Positions 8,858-17,837 of a stretch of 64,000 nt of DNA are shown here, piece after piece. The first letter of the stretch is position 1. Each line of letters starts with the position of its first letter. Both the position numbers and the translations under genes were made by a program. The notes beneath the pieces are model-generated. The model saw only the letters and a program-made list of their open reading frames with translations, was not told the origin of the DNA and ran no database searches. Origin of the DNA: Bacteroidota bacterium (GTDB taxonomy: Bacteria > Bacteroidota > Bacteroidia > Chitinophagales > Chitinophagaceae); NCBI GenBank assembly GCA_018266615.1, contig JAFEAB010000096.1, positions 184,229 through 248,228 on the forward strand, read 5' to 3'.

Positions 8858-9334
8858 TTAATTGGTTGGCTTAAAGTCTTGATTTGAATAGGGTGGAGTA
8901 ACCGGCTGGATAATAATATTATAATCGTGGTTTGTTGCCTGATGGCAACTATTGCAGGTACTCGTCAAAATAGCGTATGAACTTTTAAACTGGGATATAT
9001 TTTTTGAAATTACTGCCCTACTTAAATTATTTATGGGTTCAATAATCATGGATAGCTTTTTGATTTCGGGTCTATCGCTGCAATACTTTTCAATACCAGA
9101 TAAACTTTCTTTTATTTCATTGATTTCAAAGTCTGCCAGTTTCCAATTTTGTGCTTGTCCTGCAAACCAAAGCTTTGCATGGTGAACTTGTATTCCCGAC
9201 ATAAACTCTCCAAGTCCGGGTTTATACGAATTTGCAAGCGCCTGTTTCAAGTTGTCTATCTGGTTTTGTGTGGATTGCTGGCAGGAAAATAACCCAATGA
9301 ATATAATTAACAGGAGAAGAATGAAGACTTTCAT
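8858..9334 (-). CDS. Lipoprotein with a single CxxCH haem motif (cytochrome c'-like)
   Basis: 158 residues. A lipobox (FIGLFSC, Cys18) marks an N-terminal lipoprotein. The mature part is predicted all-helical, with HHAKLWFAGQAQNWKLADFE near residues 51-70, and ends with CNSCHQAT (about 127-134), a CxxCH motif for covalent haem c. The layout of four helices with CxxCH near the C-terminus resembles cytochrome c' proteins. It is probably an outer-membrane or periplasmic monohaem cytochrome. No oxidase or reductase gene is adjacent, so its electron partner is unknown. Confidence 0.65.
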   Translation of the reverse strand: MKVFILLLLIIFIGLFSCQQSTQNQIDNLKQALANSYKPGLGEFMSGIQVHHAKLWFAGQAQNWKLADFEINEIKESLSGIEKYCSDRPEIKKLSMIIEPINNLSRAVISKNISQFKSSYAILTSTCNSCHQATNHDYNIIIQPVTPPYSNQDFKPTN

Positions 9335-9462
9335 ACATCAGGTTTATGGATTTTCAATTTATAGCGGGTATTCAATTATATAATGCTTTACGATATTGTT
9401 ACCCCATACGAACCCCAAAATCAGAAATATTACCAACATGAGATCCTGTGGTACCTGAATCC

Positions 9463-10056
9463 TTATAATTTCACCACCATCCCCATTTGGCCCGGAGCGA
9501 AATATACACTCGATTTATCTAAGAACTTAAGCAATTTTTTCCCATGTTTATGATGTATGCTGTACATGGTTACATCAAAAATTAATAGGGCAGCACCCTG
9601 CATAATTATGCTGCCCCCATACCCCTTCAGCCGGGATGGGTTTTTGGTGACCGACTTCGAACGCTCATGTAAATACAGCCCTCCCCCAATATAAGCCAGG
9701 TCGAGCCCTGCATTAAACAAAAATGTTTTCTCGGAAGCATATTGTGCCCTTACCGACTGGCTTAAGGATAGTTCTTTGCTTTTTCGGGAACCGAGGTATC
9801 CCATAAAACCAATGGCTGCGTTTACTCCGCCCCACATGGCATTCATCTGGTGAAAATATTTTTCCGTTCCGGAGGTTTGGCTTTGGGCAATCAATCCGTA
9901 AATCAGGTTAGCGCCACCCCAGGATGTTAAAACCAGCATACCGGTTCGCCCTGATTTATTTCTTTGCTGATTAAATTCATGTAATGAAAATTCATCCTGA
10001 CCAAATCCCTGCAGGAAAAAAATCAGCAGGAAAGACATTATTCCAATTCTTCTCAT
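9463..10056 (-). CDS. Small integral membrane protein, DUF6992-like
   Basis: 197 residues with an N-terminal signal peptide (MRRIGIMSFLLIFFLQGFGQ). The block LHEFNQQRNKSGRTGMLVLT and the tail of membrane-spanning glycine-rich helices (GGANLIYGLIAQ, GGVNAAIGFMGYLG, GLDLAYIGGGLYLHER, GGSIIMQGAALLIFD) match a conserved Bacteroidota family that I believe is DUF6992. Four hydrophobic segments are visible after the signal. Function unknown. It lies downstream of the RND efflux operon on the same strand but beyond that operon's terminator, so it is probably transcribed separately. Confidence 0.65.
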   Translation of the reverse strand: MRRIGIMSFLLIFFLQGFGQDEFSLHEFNQQRNKSGRTGMLVLTSWGGANLIYGLIAQSQTSGTEKYFHQMNAMWGGVNAAIGFMGYLGSRKSKELSLSQSVRAQYASEKTFLFNAGLDLAYIGGGLYLHERSKSVTKNPSRLKGYGGSIIMQGAALLIFDVTMYSIHHKHGKKLLKFLDKSSVYFAPGQMGMVVKL

Positions 10057-10133
10057 AAGGATTGTTTCTACAATCTACAAAATCAATAAGAAAAAGTTTA
10101 CATGTAAGAGCGCAAAAAATGCAGGAAATAAAA

Positions 10134-10157
10134 AGGCCACCCCGAAAAGGGCAGCCT
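10134..10157 (-). terminator. Intrinsic terminator of the RND efflux operon
   Basis: Read leftward, AGGCTGCCC pairs with GGGTGGCCT (nine pairs, two G-T wobbles) around TTTTCG, followed by TTTTTATTT. It sits 22 bp beyond the RND pump stop. Confidence 0.8.
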
Positions 10158-10179
10158 ATAAATACAAGAGTGAAGTCCC

Positions 10180-13100
10180 CTACTTCTTTTTTAGGGGAGA
10201 ATCTTTCGGTAAGCCATTCCATATCTTTTTCCCCTGAATTCTTCTCCACAGGTACATAAATCCAACAAAAATGAAGAAGAAGGGCCCGGAAAAACCAAGA
10301 AGGGCAATATACCGGGTGCCATAAAATTTTTCCATTGGCCTGCGCACCCTTTCTGCAATGATGTACATAGAAGGCACCATAATCAGGGTGAGGAAGAAGG
10401 AGAAAATAAGCCCGAATATAATCGTCCAGCTTAAAGGACCCCAAAACACTACACTATCGCCCCCAAAGAAAATTTTCGGGTTAAGGTGCTGGAACAGGGA
10501 TACAAAATCGATATTAAATCCAACTGCCAGTGGAAGTAAACCTAAAGTGGTGGCTAATGCTGTAAGTAATACCGGGATGATACGGATTTTCCCGGCCTGA
10601 ATGGCTGCTTCCCGGGTTCTGAGGCCACGGCTACGGAGTTCATCTGTAAATTCAAGAAGGAGAATCCCGTTTTTGATAACGATACCGGCAAGCCCAATAA
10701 TCCCAACGAGAAACATAATGGTGGCAATAGTCATTCCGGTAAAAGCATAGCCCAGCAACACGCCAATTACCGAGAAGAAAATTTCGGTGAGTACGATAAA
10801 AGGTTTGCTCAGCGAATTAAACTGAAGAACCAGGATTAGGAAAATCAATCCCAATGCCAGAATAAAAGCGGTTCCCAGAAACTGGTTGGTTTCTGCTTCC
10901 TGCTCACCCTGGCCGGTCTGCTTAATGGTAACGTCGGAGGGTATCCGATTTTTAGATTTAAAGCTGGCAATTTTCCCTGCCAGTTCCTGATTCACTTTTG
11001 CCGTCATGGTTGGGTCCAGCACATTCGATTGCAACTGGATGGTCCGTTTTACATTTTTCCGGGCTATGGCGCCGGTGGTATTGGTATAATCGATACTGGC
11101 TACTGCACTAATGGGTATGGACTTAATCATCATGGTATTCATATCCATAAACGTGATGCGGGTATTCAATATGTCGGAAATATTATTCCGGATGAGGTCA
11201 GAATACCGGAGTTGGATTTTATACTCATCCTCTCCGTCTTTCAGTTTACTCACCTCTTTTCCAAAAATGGCTGTTCGGATTTCCATTCCAATTTGCCCGG
11301 TAGAAAGTCCTTCCATCATAGCTCTTTCCCGATCGATGTTGATGGTGATTTCGGGGTTGTTGAGATCCACATCCATTTTCAGGTTTTCAATACCATAAAT
11401 CTGGTTGGTGTCGAGATAATTATGCAGGCTGGTTGCCACTTTGGCTATCTCTTCAAAATTATCGCCGGCAACTTCGATATTCACCGGAGGGTCGGTTGGT
11501 GGCCCGCCATCCTCTTTACCCACTTCAATTATGGCCCCGGGGATTCCGGTCATGTGCGCCCGTATAGAATCCAGGAAGGGCTGGGTATGTTTTCCGTGCC
11601 TTTTATCATATTCCACAAATGAAACCTGGATACGTCCCAGGTTAGGTTGAACACTTCGGTTTTGATCTCTCGGATTATTGGCGCTATTGGCCACATTGGA
11701 GATGATGCTCTCCACGATGCTTCCATCCGTTCCTGGTTTCTCTGCTGCGAGCACTTTATTAACCCGGGTTTCGAGGATACGGGTTACACTATCGGTTTTA
11801 TTTATATCGGTACCTACCGGCATTTTTAAATATACATAAATGAAATTCGGGTCGCCATCCGGGAAGAAGGTCGATTTATTTCCACGCAAAAAGAGTAACC
11901 CGGCCGAAATAGGGAAAGCCAAAAAAAGGCTTACCAGCAACCAGGCAGGACGCTTCCCTTTTAATGCCCATTTCAACAGGCTTTCGTAATGATTCATCAG
12001 CCAGGGCAACAGCTTACCCTGGAACCAATAAATTACATCCCGGAAAACATACGTGTTAAGAATAGACAGGATCACCATCAACAGCATGAAATTCCCAAGT
12101 CCATGCCAGCCCGCTACATTAAGAATTACGCCAAAAGAAAGCATAACCCAAAAAAGGTTCGATTTAAACAGTGCGCTTTTGGGTTTATCAAAATTCCTTC
12201 CTTCGGGTTTCATAAAACTAACCGCAAATACGGGGTTAAAGATGAATGCCACGATAAGGGATGCAGCAAGAGTTAGGATAAGCATTACCGGTAGGTAGAT
12301 CATAAACTTACCGATGATGCCCTTCCAAAACAACAAGGGGAAAAAGGGGGCAAGGGTGGTGGCTGTTCCTGCCAGCACCGGGATAAAAATTTCGCCGGCT
12401 GCCTCTTTAGCGCTTCGGATGATGGGCACTTTTCCGTTATGATAAATACGGTGTGTGTTCTCAATTACCACGATGGCATCATCTACGATGATCCCCAAGC
12501 CAAACAGCAGGGCAAACAGCACAATAAAGTTGAGGGTTACCGGGGTACCCACCACCCAATCTGCAACAGGCAGAAAAAGAAAGGCGATAAACACACTCAG
12601 GGGTACACTCAACGCCACAAAGAAGGCGTTGGTTACGCCCATAAAAAACATGAGTACCACCAGTACAAGTACAAATCCGATGATGATGGTATTTACCAAT
12701 TCGTGAAAGGAGGTGGCAGTGGCTTTGCTTTGATCGCCCGTAAGCACTACTTTCAAATTCTTAGGCAGGGTTTCATCTTCCTGCATCTGGCTGATGATCT
12801 TTTTTACATTGGTGGCTGTACTAATCAGGTTTTCGCCGGCACGCTTTACGATGTTAATGGTGATAACATTCTTACCATCAAGGCGTGCATAACTTTCTGC
12901 ATCTTTAACCGTATCTTTTATGGCTGCAATATCTTTTAAATAAACCGATGCTCCTCTGGCCGAGCTTCGCACCACGATGTCCTGCATATTTTTTGCAGTG
13001 GTAAACTGACCTTTGATTTTTACGGTTCGCTTCATGCCGCCCACCTTTATCAGTCCGCCGGTGATGTCGTGATTTTCCCGGCTGATGGCATTTTCAATAT

Positions 13101-13749
13101 CCATAAAACTGATGCGCGCCGCCTGCATCTTGAAAGGGTCCACATTTACCTGAATTTCCCTTTCAGGAGCACCAATAATATCGGCACGGGTAATTTCGGG
13201 AAGTTCCTCAAACTTATCCTGCATTTTATCGGCATATTCTTTCAACTGCATCCCATCGTAATCGCCGCTGATATTTACATACATGATGGGCATTTCGCTA
13301 AAAGCGAACTCCTGCACATTCGGCTCCTGGGTAAGGTCGTTGGGTAAATCGGTACGGGCTTTATCGATCGCATCTTTAACCTTTGTTTTAGCAAGGTCTG
13401 TTTTCACATCGGTATCAAACTCTACTACAATCAGGCTGTAGTCGGTTTGCGATATACTGTTTATTTTTTTAACCTTCGCTCCGGTTATCCCTTTCAACTC
13501 CTTTTCAATGGGCCGGGTTACCAGGTTTTCAATGTCCTTTGCCGAATTACCTGCATATACCGTAGTTACGCTAATGGTTGGAACTACAATATCCGGGAAC
13601 TGTTCTTTCGGTAAGGAGGTAAATTTCACCATCCCATAAATGGAAATAAGAATGGTTACGATATAGATCACCACCCGGTTATCGATCGACCAGCTGGTGG
13701 GCTTAAACTCTTTAAATTTTCTACTTATTCCTTCAATTATATGCTTCAT
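10180..13749 (-). CDS. RND efflux transporter permease, AcrB/HAE1 family
   Basis: 1189 residues. The N-terminal helix (VVIYIVTILISIYGMVKF) is followed by SLPKEQFPDIVVPTISVTTV, the typical RND porter entry. The transmembrane core has GIIVDDAIVVIENTHRIYH with the paired aspartates of TM4 needed for proton coupling, and TM11-like GLAGIVIKNGILLLEFTDEL. Two large periplasmic porter/docking domains lie between TM1-2 and TM7-8. It exports hydrophobic or amphipathic substrates from the inner membrane or periplasm through TolC, powered by the proton gradient. It is about 130 residues longer than AcrB, partly from a longer TM6-TM7 connection and a basic C-terminal tail. Gene order tetR-tolC-adaptor-pump with gaps of 8-24 bp shows a single operon. 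The substrate is unknown. Confidence 0.95.
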   Translation of the reverse strand: MKHIIEGISRKFKEFKPTSWSIDNRVVIYIVTILISIYGMVKFTSLPKEQFPDIVVPTISVTTVYAGNSAKDIENLVTRPIEKELKGITGAKVKKINSISQTDYSLIVVEFDTDVKTDLAKTKVKDAIDKARTDLPNDLTQEPNVQEFAFSEMPIMYVNISGDYDGMQLKEYADKMQDKFEELPEITRADIIGAPEREIQVNVDPFKMQAARISFMDIENAISRENHDITGGLIKVGGMKRTVKIKGQFTTAKNMQDIVVRSSARGASVYLKDIAAIKDTVKDAESYARLDGKNVITINIVKRAGENLISTATNVKKIISQMQEDETLPKNLKVVLTGDQSKATATSFHELVNTIIIGFVLVLVVLMFFMGVTNAFFVALSVPLSVFIAFLFLPVADWVVGTPVTLNFIVLFALLFGLGIIVDDAIVVIENTHRIYHNGKVPIIRSAKEAAGEIFIPVLAGTATTLAPFFPLLFWKGIIGKFMIYLPVMLILTLAASLIVAFIFNPVFAVSFMKPEGRNFDKPKSALFKSNLFWVMLSFGVILNVAGWHGLGNFMLLMVILSILNTYVFRDVIYWFQGKLLPWLMNHYESLLKWALKGKRPAWLLVSLFLAFPISAGLLFLRGNKSTFFPDGDPNFIYVYLKMPVGTDINKTDSVTRILETRVNKVLAAEKPGTDGSIVESIISNVANSANNPRDQNRSVQPNLGRIQVSFVEYDKRHGKHTQPFLDSIRAHMTGIPGAIIEVGKEDGGPPTDPPVNIEVAGDNFEEIAKVATSLHNYLDTNQIYGIENLKMDVDLNNPEITINIDRERAMMEGLSTGQIGMEIRTAIFGKEVSKLKDGEDEYKIQLRYSDLIRNNISDILNTRITFMDMNTMMIKSIPISAVASIDYTNTTGAIARKNVKRTIQLQSNVLDPTMTAKVNQELAGKIASFKSKNRIPSDVTIKQTGQGEQEAETNQFLGTAFILALGLIFLILVLQFNSLSKPFIVLTEIFFSVIGVLLGYAFTGMTIATIMFLVGIIGLAGIVIKNGILLLEFTDELRSRGLRTREAAIQAGKIRIIPVLLTALATTLGLLPLAVGFNIDFVSLFQHLNPKIFFGGDSVVFWGPLSWTIIFGLIFSFFLTLIMVPSMYIIAERVRRPMEKFYGTRYIALLGFSGPFFFIFVGFMYLWRRIQGKKIWNGLPKDSPLKKK

Positions 13750-13773
13750 AACAATATTCCTGAGTTGTGCAAA

Positions 13774-14991
13774 TTATTGGTTGGCAGTGGCCACAGTTTG
13801 GCCATCATACACATTTTGGAAACCTTCTGTAATCAATTGGTCGCCGGCTTTTAAGCCTGCCTTTATCTCCATGTTATTTCCGTAAACTTCGCCAATGGTT
13901 ACAGCTTGTTTCCTGGCAATCATTTTCCCACCCGGTTCCGTATTTACAAGAAAAACAAATTTTCCGGTTTCATCGCTTTGCACGCAATTAACCGGTACTA
14001 CAATCGCATTGGCCGCTTTGTAATCATTTATCCGGATTACGGCCGTTTGGTTTGGCTTTAAAGCCGGATCGGATGGGATTTTTGCTTCTGCAATAAAACC
14101 CCGTTGGGTAGGATCTATCGACTGGCTGATTAGAGAAATGACGGAATTAAAATCCTTTTGTGCATCGGGTATGGAAACAATAACCGGAGAACCTTTTTGC
14201 ACTTTTGTTAAATAATTTTCGGGGATGCTGGTTACCACTTTCAGGTTGCTCTTGTTTACAATTTTAATTTGCGGGCCAGCCTGTGTCATCCCGATAAATT
14301 GTTCGCCTACTCTGATGTTTACGATATCGGCAATGCCATCCACATCACTTAACACATTGGTTGTATTCATTTGCTCCACTGCCACTTTAACCTGCTCCTG
14401 CGCCGATTTCAACTGGTTCTCGAGGGTTTCGGCATTGGTACGGGCCGTAATGAGTTGAACTTCGGTTCCAATTCCCTGGTCCCATAAGTTCTTCTGTCGT
14501 TGGTATAAGTTTTTGGCAAAGGAAAGCTGGGTTTTGATGGTTTCCAGTTGTTGCTTAGCGGCAGCAACCTGTTGTTGCATGATCGCATCATCCAGTTTTA
14601 ATAATAACTGGCCTTTCTTTACCGCCTGGCCTTCTTTTACAAACAGCGCTTTCACCTGGCCACCCATACCACGGGGAGCGATATACGAAATATTTTGGGC
14701 ATCCACCGTGCCTTGCAAATCGATGTAATGAAGGAAATCTTTGGTTTCCACCGGACTAATGGCTACCAGCCTTACCTTCGAGTTGGCTGTTGAAGAAGGA
14801 TCCAGGCTTTCCAGTTTGGTTTGGAGGGCTTGTATTTCCTCTTCAGTTTTATCTTTTTGAGCACGGAGCTTCTCCAGCCGGGCCTTCATATCGGCCACCA
14901 CCTGGCCTTTTTCCTTTTTCGTTTCACTTCCACAGGAAGCCAGAAGGATTGCAACCAGGAGTACTGTAGCGAATTGAGTGATTTGTTTCAT
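13774..14991 (-). CDS. RND efflux periplasmic adaptor lipoprotein (MFP family)
   Basis: 405 residues. A lipoprotein signal ends LLASCGSE (Cys20). Residues about 28-65 form a charged coiled coil (KARLEKLRAQKDKTEEEIQA) not seen in most adaptors. Then come the barrel-sandwich (GGQVKALFVKEGQAVKKGQL), the alpha-hairpin (about 140-225) and beta-barrel domains, ending near the membrane-proximal part (AGDQLITEGFQNVYDGQTV). It bridges the RND pump and TolC. The gene lies 24 bp upstream of the pump gene and 24 bp downstream of tolC, same strand. Confidence 0.93.
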   Translation of the reverse strand: MKQITQFATVLLVAILLASCGSETKKEKGQVVADMKARLEKLRAQKDKTEEEIQALQTKLESLDPSSTANSKVRLVAISPVETKDFLHYIDLQGTVDAQNISYIAPRGMGGQVKALFVKEGQAVKKGQLLLKLDDAIMQQQVAAAKQQLETIKTQLSFAKNLYQRQKNLWDQGIGTEVQLITARTNAETLENQLKSAQEQVKVAVEQMNTTNVLSDVDGIADIVNIRVGEQFIGMTQAGPQIKIVNKSNLKVVTSIPENYLTKVQKGSPVIVSIPDAQKDFNSVISLISQSIDPTQRGFIAEAKIPSDPALKPNQTAVIRINDYKAANAIVVPVNCVQSDETGKFVFLVNTEPGGKMIARKQAVTIGEVYGNNMEIKAGLKAGDQLITEGFQNVYDGQTVATANQ

Positions 14992-15015
14992 TGTTATAGT
15001 TAATCAGTTATAGTA

Positions 15016-16353
15016 TTAAAATTTTCCGTTTGCCTTCAGGAAATCGGCTTTTGCCACAATGGCGTCATACAAAGCCGTGAGATAATTGGTTTGCGCATTT
15101 TTTAGTTCGAGGTGTGCATCATTAATTTCAGAAGTGGAGCCGGTGCCGATCTCATACTTCTTTTTCGTTTGTTCGTACACCTTTTCCGCCAACTCCATAT
15201 TCTTCTTTTGAAAATCGAGTGTGGATATAGCCGCCGTAAAATTGTTTTTGGCTGCCAGAATCTCATTGTCGATCTGGATCTTTAATTGGTCCTGGTTGTT
15301 GATGGATTTTTGCAATTCCAGTTCGGCTTTCCGGATCCGGGCGCGGGCCTGCAATCCATGGAATATGGGCACCTGCACACTCAGCCCGATATAAGAAGAG
15401 GTAAACCAATTTCCTTTGTTAAAGAAATCAAAGCTGTTGCGCTGTGCATTTTTGTTGTAGTTACCCACGATAGAAAAAGTAGGGAGTTGCGAAAGTTTAT
15501 AACGGCGCAGGTTGAGTCCGTTCAGCTTATTGGTTATTTCACCAATCTGGAATTCCCTCCGACTGCTGTAGGAAAACTGGCCGGCTTCCAATACTCCATC
15601 CAGGATGGTTGTGCTGTTGATGGAATCGGTGAGTTGCAGCGAATCTTGAATTGGCATCCCCATCAGCACTTTTAAACCCGAATATCCGTTTTGGATGAGG
15701 TTGTTTGCTTTCAGTTTTTCGGTTTGCAGGTTGGTAAGCTGTACCCCAATTTTATCAATGTCTAATTTTTCCGTAAATCCGTTCTCATACATAATGGTTA
15801 CATCGTGTTGCAGTTTTTGCAGCCTTTCTATGTTATCATCGAGCAATTTGATCTGTACTTTACCGGCCGCCAATTGATAGTATATTTTATATACATTCCA
15901 GCGAATATTCTCTTCCGTTAGTTCGGCGATGCGTTGCGCAAGGTTCATGGTTCCGTTCCTGGCTTTCAGCGCAATGAACACCTGCCCGTCAAATATCAAC
16001 TGGTTAAAAGAAACCCCGGTACCCATCGTCCATTTGGTGCCAAATTTTACAGGCAGAAAGGTTCCAGCCGGCTGGCCGGCAAATTCGCCGGGAACGAGCG
16101 TAGTGGGGATATCCAGGTAATCCAGTACATTTCCACTCAGGCTAATCTGCGGAAGGGCAATGGAGGTAACATCCCGGTTGGTTTGTTTTTGAATAAGGAC
16201 ATCCAGTAATGAATTTTTCACCTGTACCGCATTTTTTCCGGCATACTCCATTGCCTGGTCAATGGAAAAGGAATGAATCTTTTGTGCATGGAGGGGGAGT
16301 GATCCGGCAAAAATGGCTATAATAGCTACTAAATAATTTCTTGCAGATAGCAT
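15016..16353 (-). CDS. TolC family outer membrane efflux channel
   Basis: 445 residues with a signal peptide (cleavage near LPLHAQ). Two OEP repeats are visible, each with long helices; the second ends with YEIGTGSTSEINDAHLELKN and NYLTALYDAIVAKADFLKANG, the usual TolC C-terminal pattern. It forms a trimeric outer-membrane beta-barrel with a periplasmic helical tunnel. It is the second gene of the tetR-led efflux operon, 8 bp after the regulator. Confidence 0.93.
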   Translation of the reverse strand: MLSARNYLVAIIAIFAGSLPLHAQKIHSFSIDQAMEYAGKNAVQVKNSLLDVLIQKQTNRDVTSIALPQISLSGNVLDYLDIPTTLVPGEFAGQPAGTFLPVKFGTKWTMGTGVSFNQLIFDGQVFIALKARNGTMNLAQRIAELTEENIRWNVYKIYYQLAAGKVQIKLLDDNIERLQKLQHDVTIMYENGFTEKLDIDKIGVQLTNLQTEKLKANNLIQNGYSGLKVLMGMPIQDSLQLTDSINSTTILDGVLEAGQFSYSSRREFQIGEITNKLNGLNLRRYKLSQLPTFSIVGNYNKNAQRNSFDFFNKGNWFTSSYIGLSVQVPIFHGLQARARIRKAELELQKSINNQDQLKIQIDNEILAAKNNFTAAISTLDFQKKNMELAEKVYEQTKKKYEIGTGSTSEINDAHLELKNAQTNYLTALYDAIVAKADFLKANGKF

Positions 16354-16361
16354 GTGTATTC

Positions 16362-17000
16362 TTATTTTTTTTCGGGATTGTCTTTTTTGTGTTGTTGCAG
16401 GTATTTAAGGGTGAGCGAATATCCTTTCTCGCTCACGATTCCAAATAAAAAATGAATGATGATTTCTTCGTGCAAATCGAAAATGCTTTCATTCAACCCC
16501 TTTCGGAAATCGGGGTTAAAAGGAAGAAATATATTTTCGATCCGCAATTTGGTGAGCACCTCGATATTAATATCCTCGCGGTAAAATCCTTCTTTGATGC
16601 CCCGGTGCAGGTTATGTTTTATGAGCTGCCCCAGGTATTCATTCCGGAAACCTACAAATTGGGCAAATACCTTGGGATGGTACTTTTGCATATCGAACAG
16701 GATGCCGGGGTTCATAGTCCGGAATAAATCAGCATGCATCCCCATGGCCAGGAAAATTTCATGGATGGCATTTTCTGCCCGGTGGCTGTCGGTCTCGCAG
16801 CAACTCCTGCTTTTTTTCAAAATATCCGTTACCAGCGAATTAATCAACTCCTCCTTATCCTTAAAATGCAGATAAATGGTTTTTTTACTCATACCCAAAG
16901 AGGCGGCAATATCATCCATACTCACCGACCGGATACTATATTGAAGCACCAGTTCCCGAGCAGCTTGTTGAATCCTCGTTTTGATGTCTGTTTCTTCCAT
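16362..17000 (-). CDS. TetR/AcrR family transcriptional regulator
   Basis: 212 residues. The N-terminal helix-turn-helix (about 10-55) reads VLQYSIRSVSMDDIAASLGM followed by SKKTIYLHFKDKEELI, a standard TetR DNA-binding domain. The C-terminal ligand domain is divergent, as usual. As first gene of the efflux operon it most likely represses its own operon until an exported compound binds. A perfect 8-10-8 inverted repeat (17019-17044) lies just upstream of its -7 box, a suitable operator position. There is no Shine-Dalgarno; TAGTTTTG ends 8 nt before the ATG. Confidence 0.93.
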   Translation of the reverse strand: MEETDIKTRIQQAARELVLQYSIRSVSMDDIAASLGMSKKTIYLHFKDKEELINSLVTDILKKSRSCCETDSHRAENAIHEIFLAMGMHADLFRTMNPGILFDMQKYHPKVFAQFVGFRNEYLGQLIKHNLHRGIKEGFYREDINIEVLTKLRIENIFLPFNPDFRKGLNESIFDLHEEIIIHFLFGIVSEKGYSLTLKYLQQHKKDNPEKK

Positions 17001-17008
17001 ATCGGGCG

Positions 17009-17016
17009 CAAAACTA
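17009..17016 (-). promoter_or_regulatory. -7 promoter box of the efflux operon
   Basis: TAGTTTTG on the minus strand matches TAnnTTTG, 8 nt before the tetR ATG at 17000. The operator candidate lies directly upstream, inside the expected spacer. Confidence 0.6.
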
Positions 17017-17018
17017 CA

Positions 17019-17044
17019 GAAACTTTTTGCGTTACCAAAGTTTC
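17019..17044. promoter_or_regulatory. Candidate TetR operator (inverted repeat)
   Basis: GAAACTTT, a 10-nt spacer, then AAAGTTTC: a perfect 8-bp inverted repeat of 26 bp in total. It occupies the -33/-7 spacer of the tetR promoter, where bound repressor would block RNA polymerase. Symmetry and position are seen; binding by this TetR is inference. Confidence 0.6.
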
Positions 17045-17144
17045 CATCCTCGTATATTTCCGTTCATCATATTTTTATAATAAGGATAAACCGCTAATAA
17101 TCAGCCATTTTTAACCTGTTCTCCGTATATGCTTTTGGCCCCTC

Positions 17145-17152
17145 TATATTTG
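17145..17152 (+). promoter_or_regulatory. -7 promoter box of the DUF502 gene
   Basis: TATATTTG, an exact TAnnTTTG match, 15 nt before the ATG at 17168. It supports this start over the in-frame ATG at 17129, which lies upstream of the box. Confidence 0.65.
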
Positions 17153-17167
17153 CAGAAATTCTTTATT

Positions 17168-17791
17168 ATGGATTCGCCATTCAGCTACCGGAAGGTATTT
17201 CAATATTTTTTGCAGGGAATTTTGATTATTGCCCCGCTGGCCGTTACCATCTATGCCTTATATTTTGTGGTTACCACTATTGATAGCTGGCTACCCATTT
17301 TTACGTATAAAGACCAACTGGGCGTGGTGCATGTTCAGAATTATGGAATCGGATTACTGATTATAATTTCAGTTATTATCCTGATCGGGTATTTCAGTTC
17401 CTTTTTTATTACCGGAAGGATTCTAAGTTTCATGGATAAAATAATGGAACGGGCACCGGGGATTAAACACATTTACTCTACTACCAAGGATTTTTTTGAA
17501 GCCTTTGCCGGTGATAAGAAAAAATTCACTCAAAATGTGCTGGCCAATGTAGATGATAACGATGTGTGGCGCCTGGGCTTTGTAACCCGGGATGATATGG
17601 CGGATTTTGGATTGGACGGCTACGTTTCGGTTTATATTCCCATGGCTTACTCGGTAGCCGGCAATGTATATATCATTCCCCGCTCGAGAGTAAAACCCAT
17701 AACCCACATCAGCAGTGCCCAAACCATGAAATTTGCAGTTAGTGGGGGAGTTACCGATATTGAAGAAGAAACCGAATCTCCAGCTAAATAA
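17168..17791 (+). CDS. DUF502 family inner-membrane protein
   Basis: 207 residues from the ATG at 17168. Two membrane spans (about 15-36 and 58-84) precede a cytoplasmic or periplasmic domain with RAPGIKHIYSTTKDFFEAF and later VSVYIPMAYSVAGNVYIIPR, the DUF502 signature blocks. The upstream start at 17129 would add 13 residues that overlap the promoter box, so I rejected it. Members are widespread and uncharacterised. It is followed by the phospholipase-like gene 46 bp on, same strand, divergent from the efflux operon. Confidence 0.85.
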   Translation: MDSPFSYRKVFQYFLQGILIIAPLAVTIYALYFVVTTIDSWLPIFTYKDQLGVVHVQNYGIGLLIIISVIILIGYFSSFFITGRILSFMDKIMERAPGIKHIYSTTKDFFEAFAGDKKKFTQNVLANVDDNDVWRLGFVTRDDMADFGLDGYVSVYIPMAYSVAGNVYIIPRSRVKPITHISSAQTMKFAVSGGVTDIEEETESPAK

Positions 17792-17837
17792 AAAACAATT
17801 GCTGCTGCGCAGATTTTTATCGATATTACCTACCATA

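Noticed and set aside
10358..13749. Several long frames on the plus strand inside the RND pump gene
   Set aside because: They lie entirely opposite the pump, a protein with intact motifs, and show no recognisable domain.
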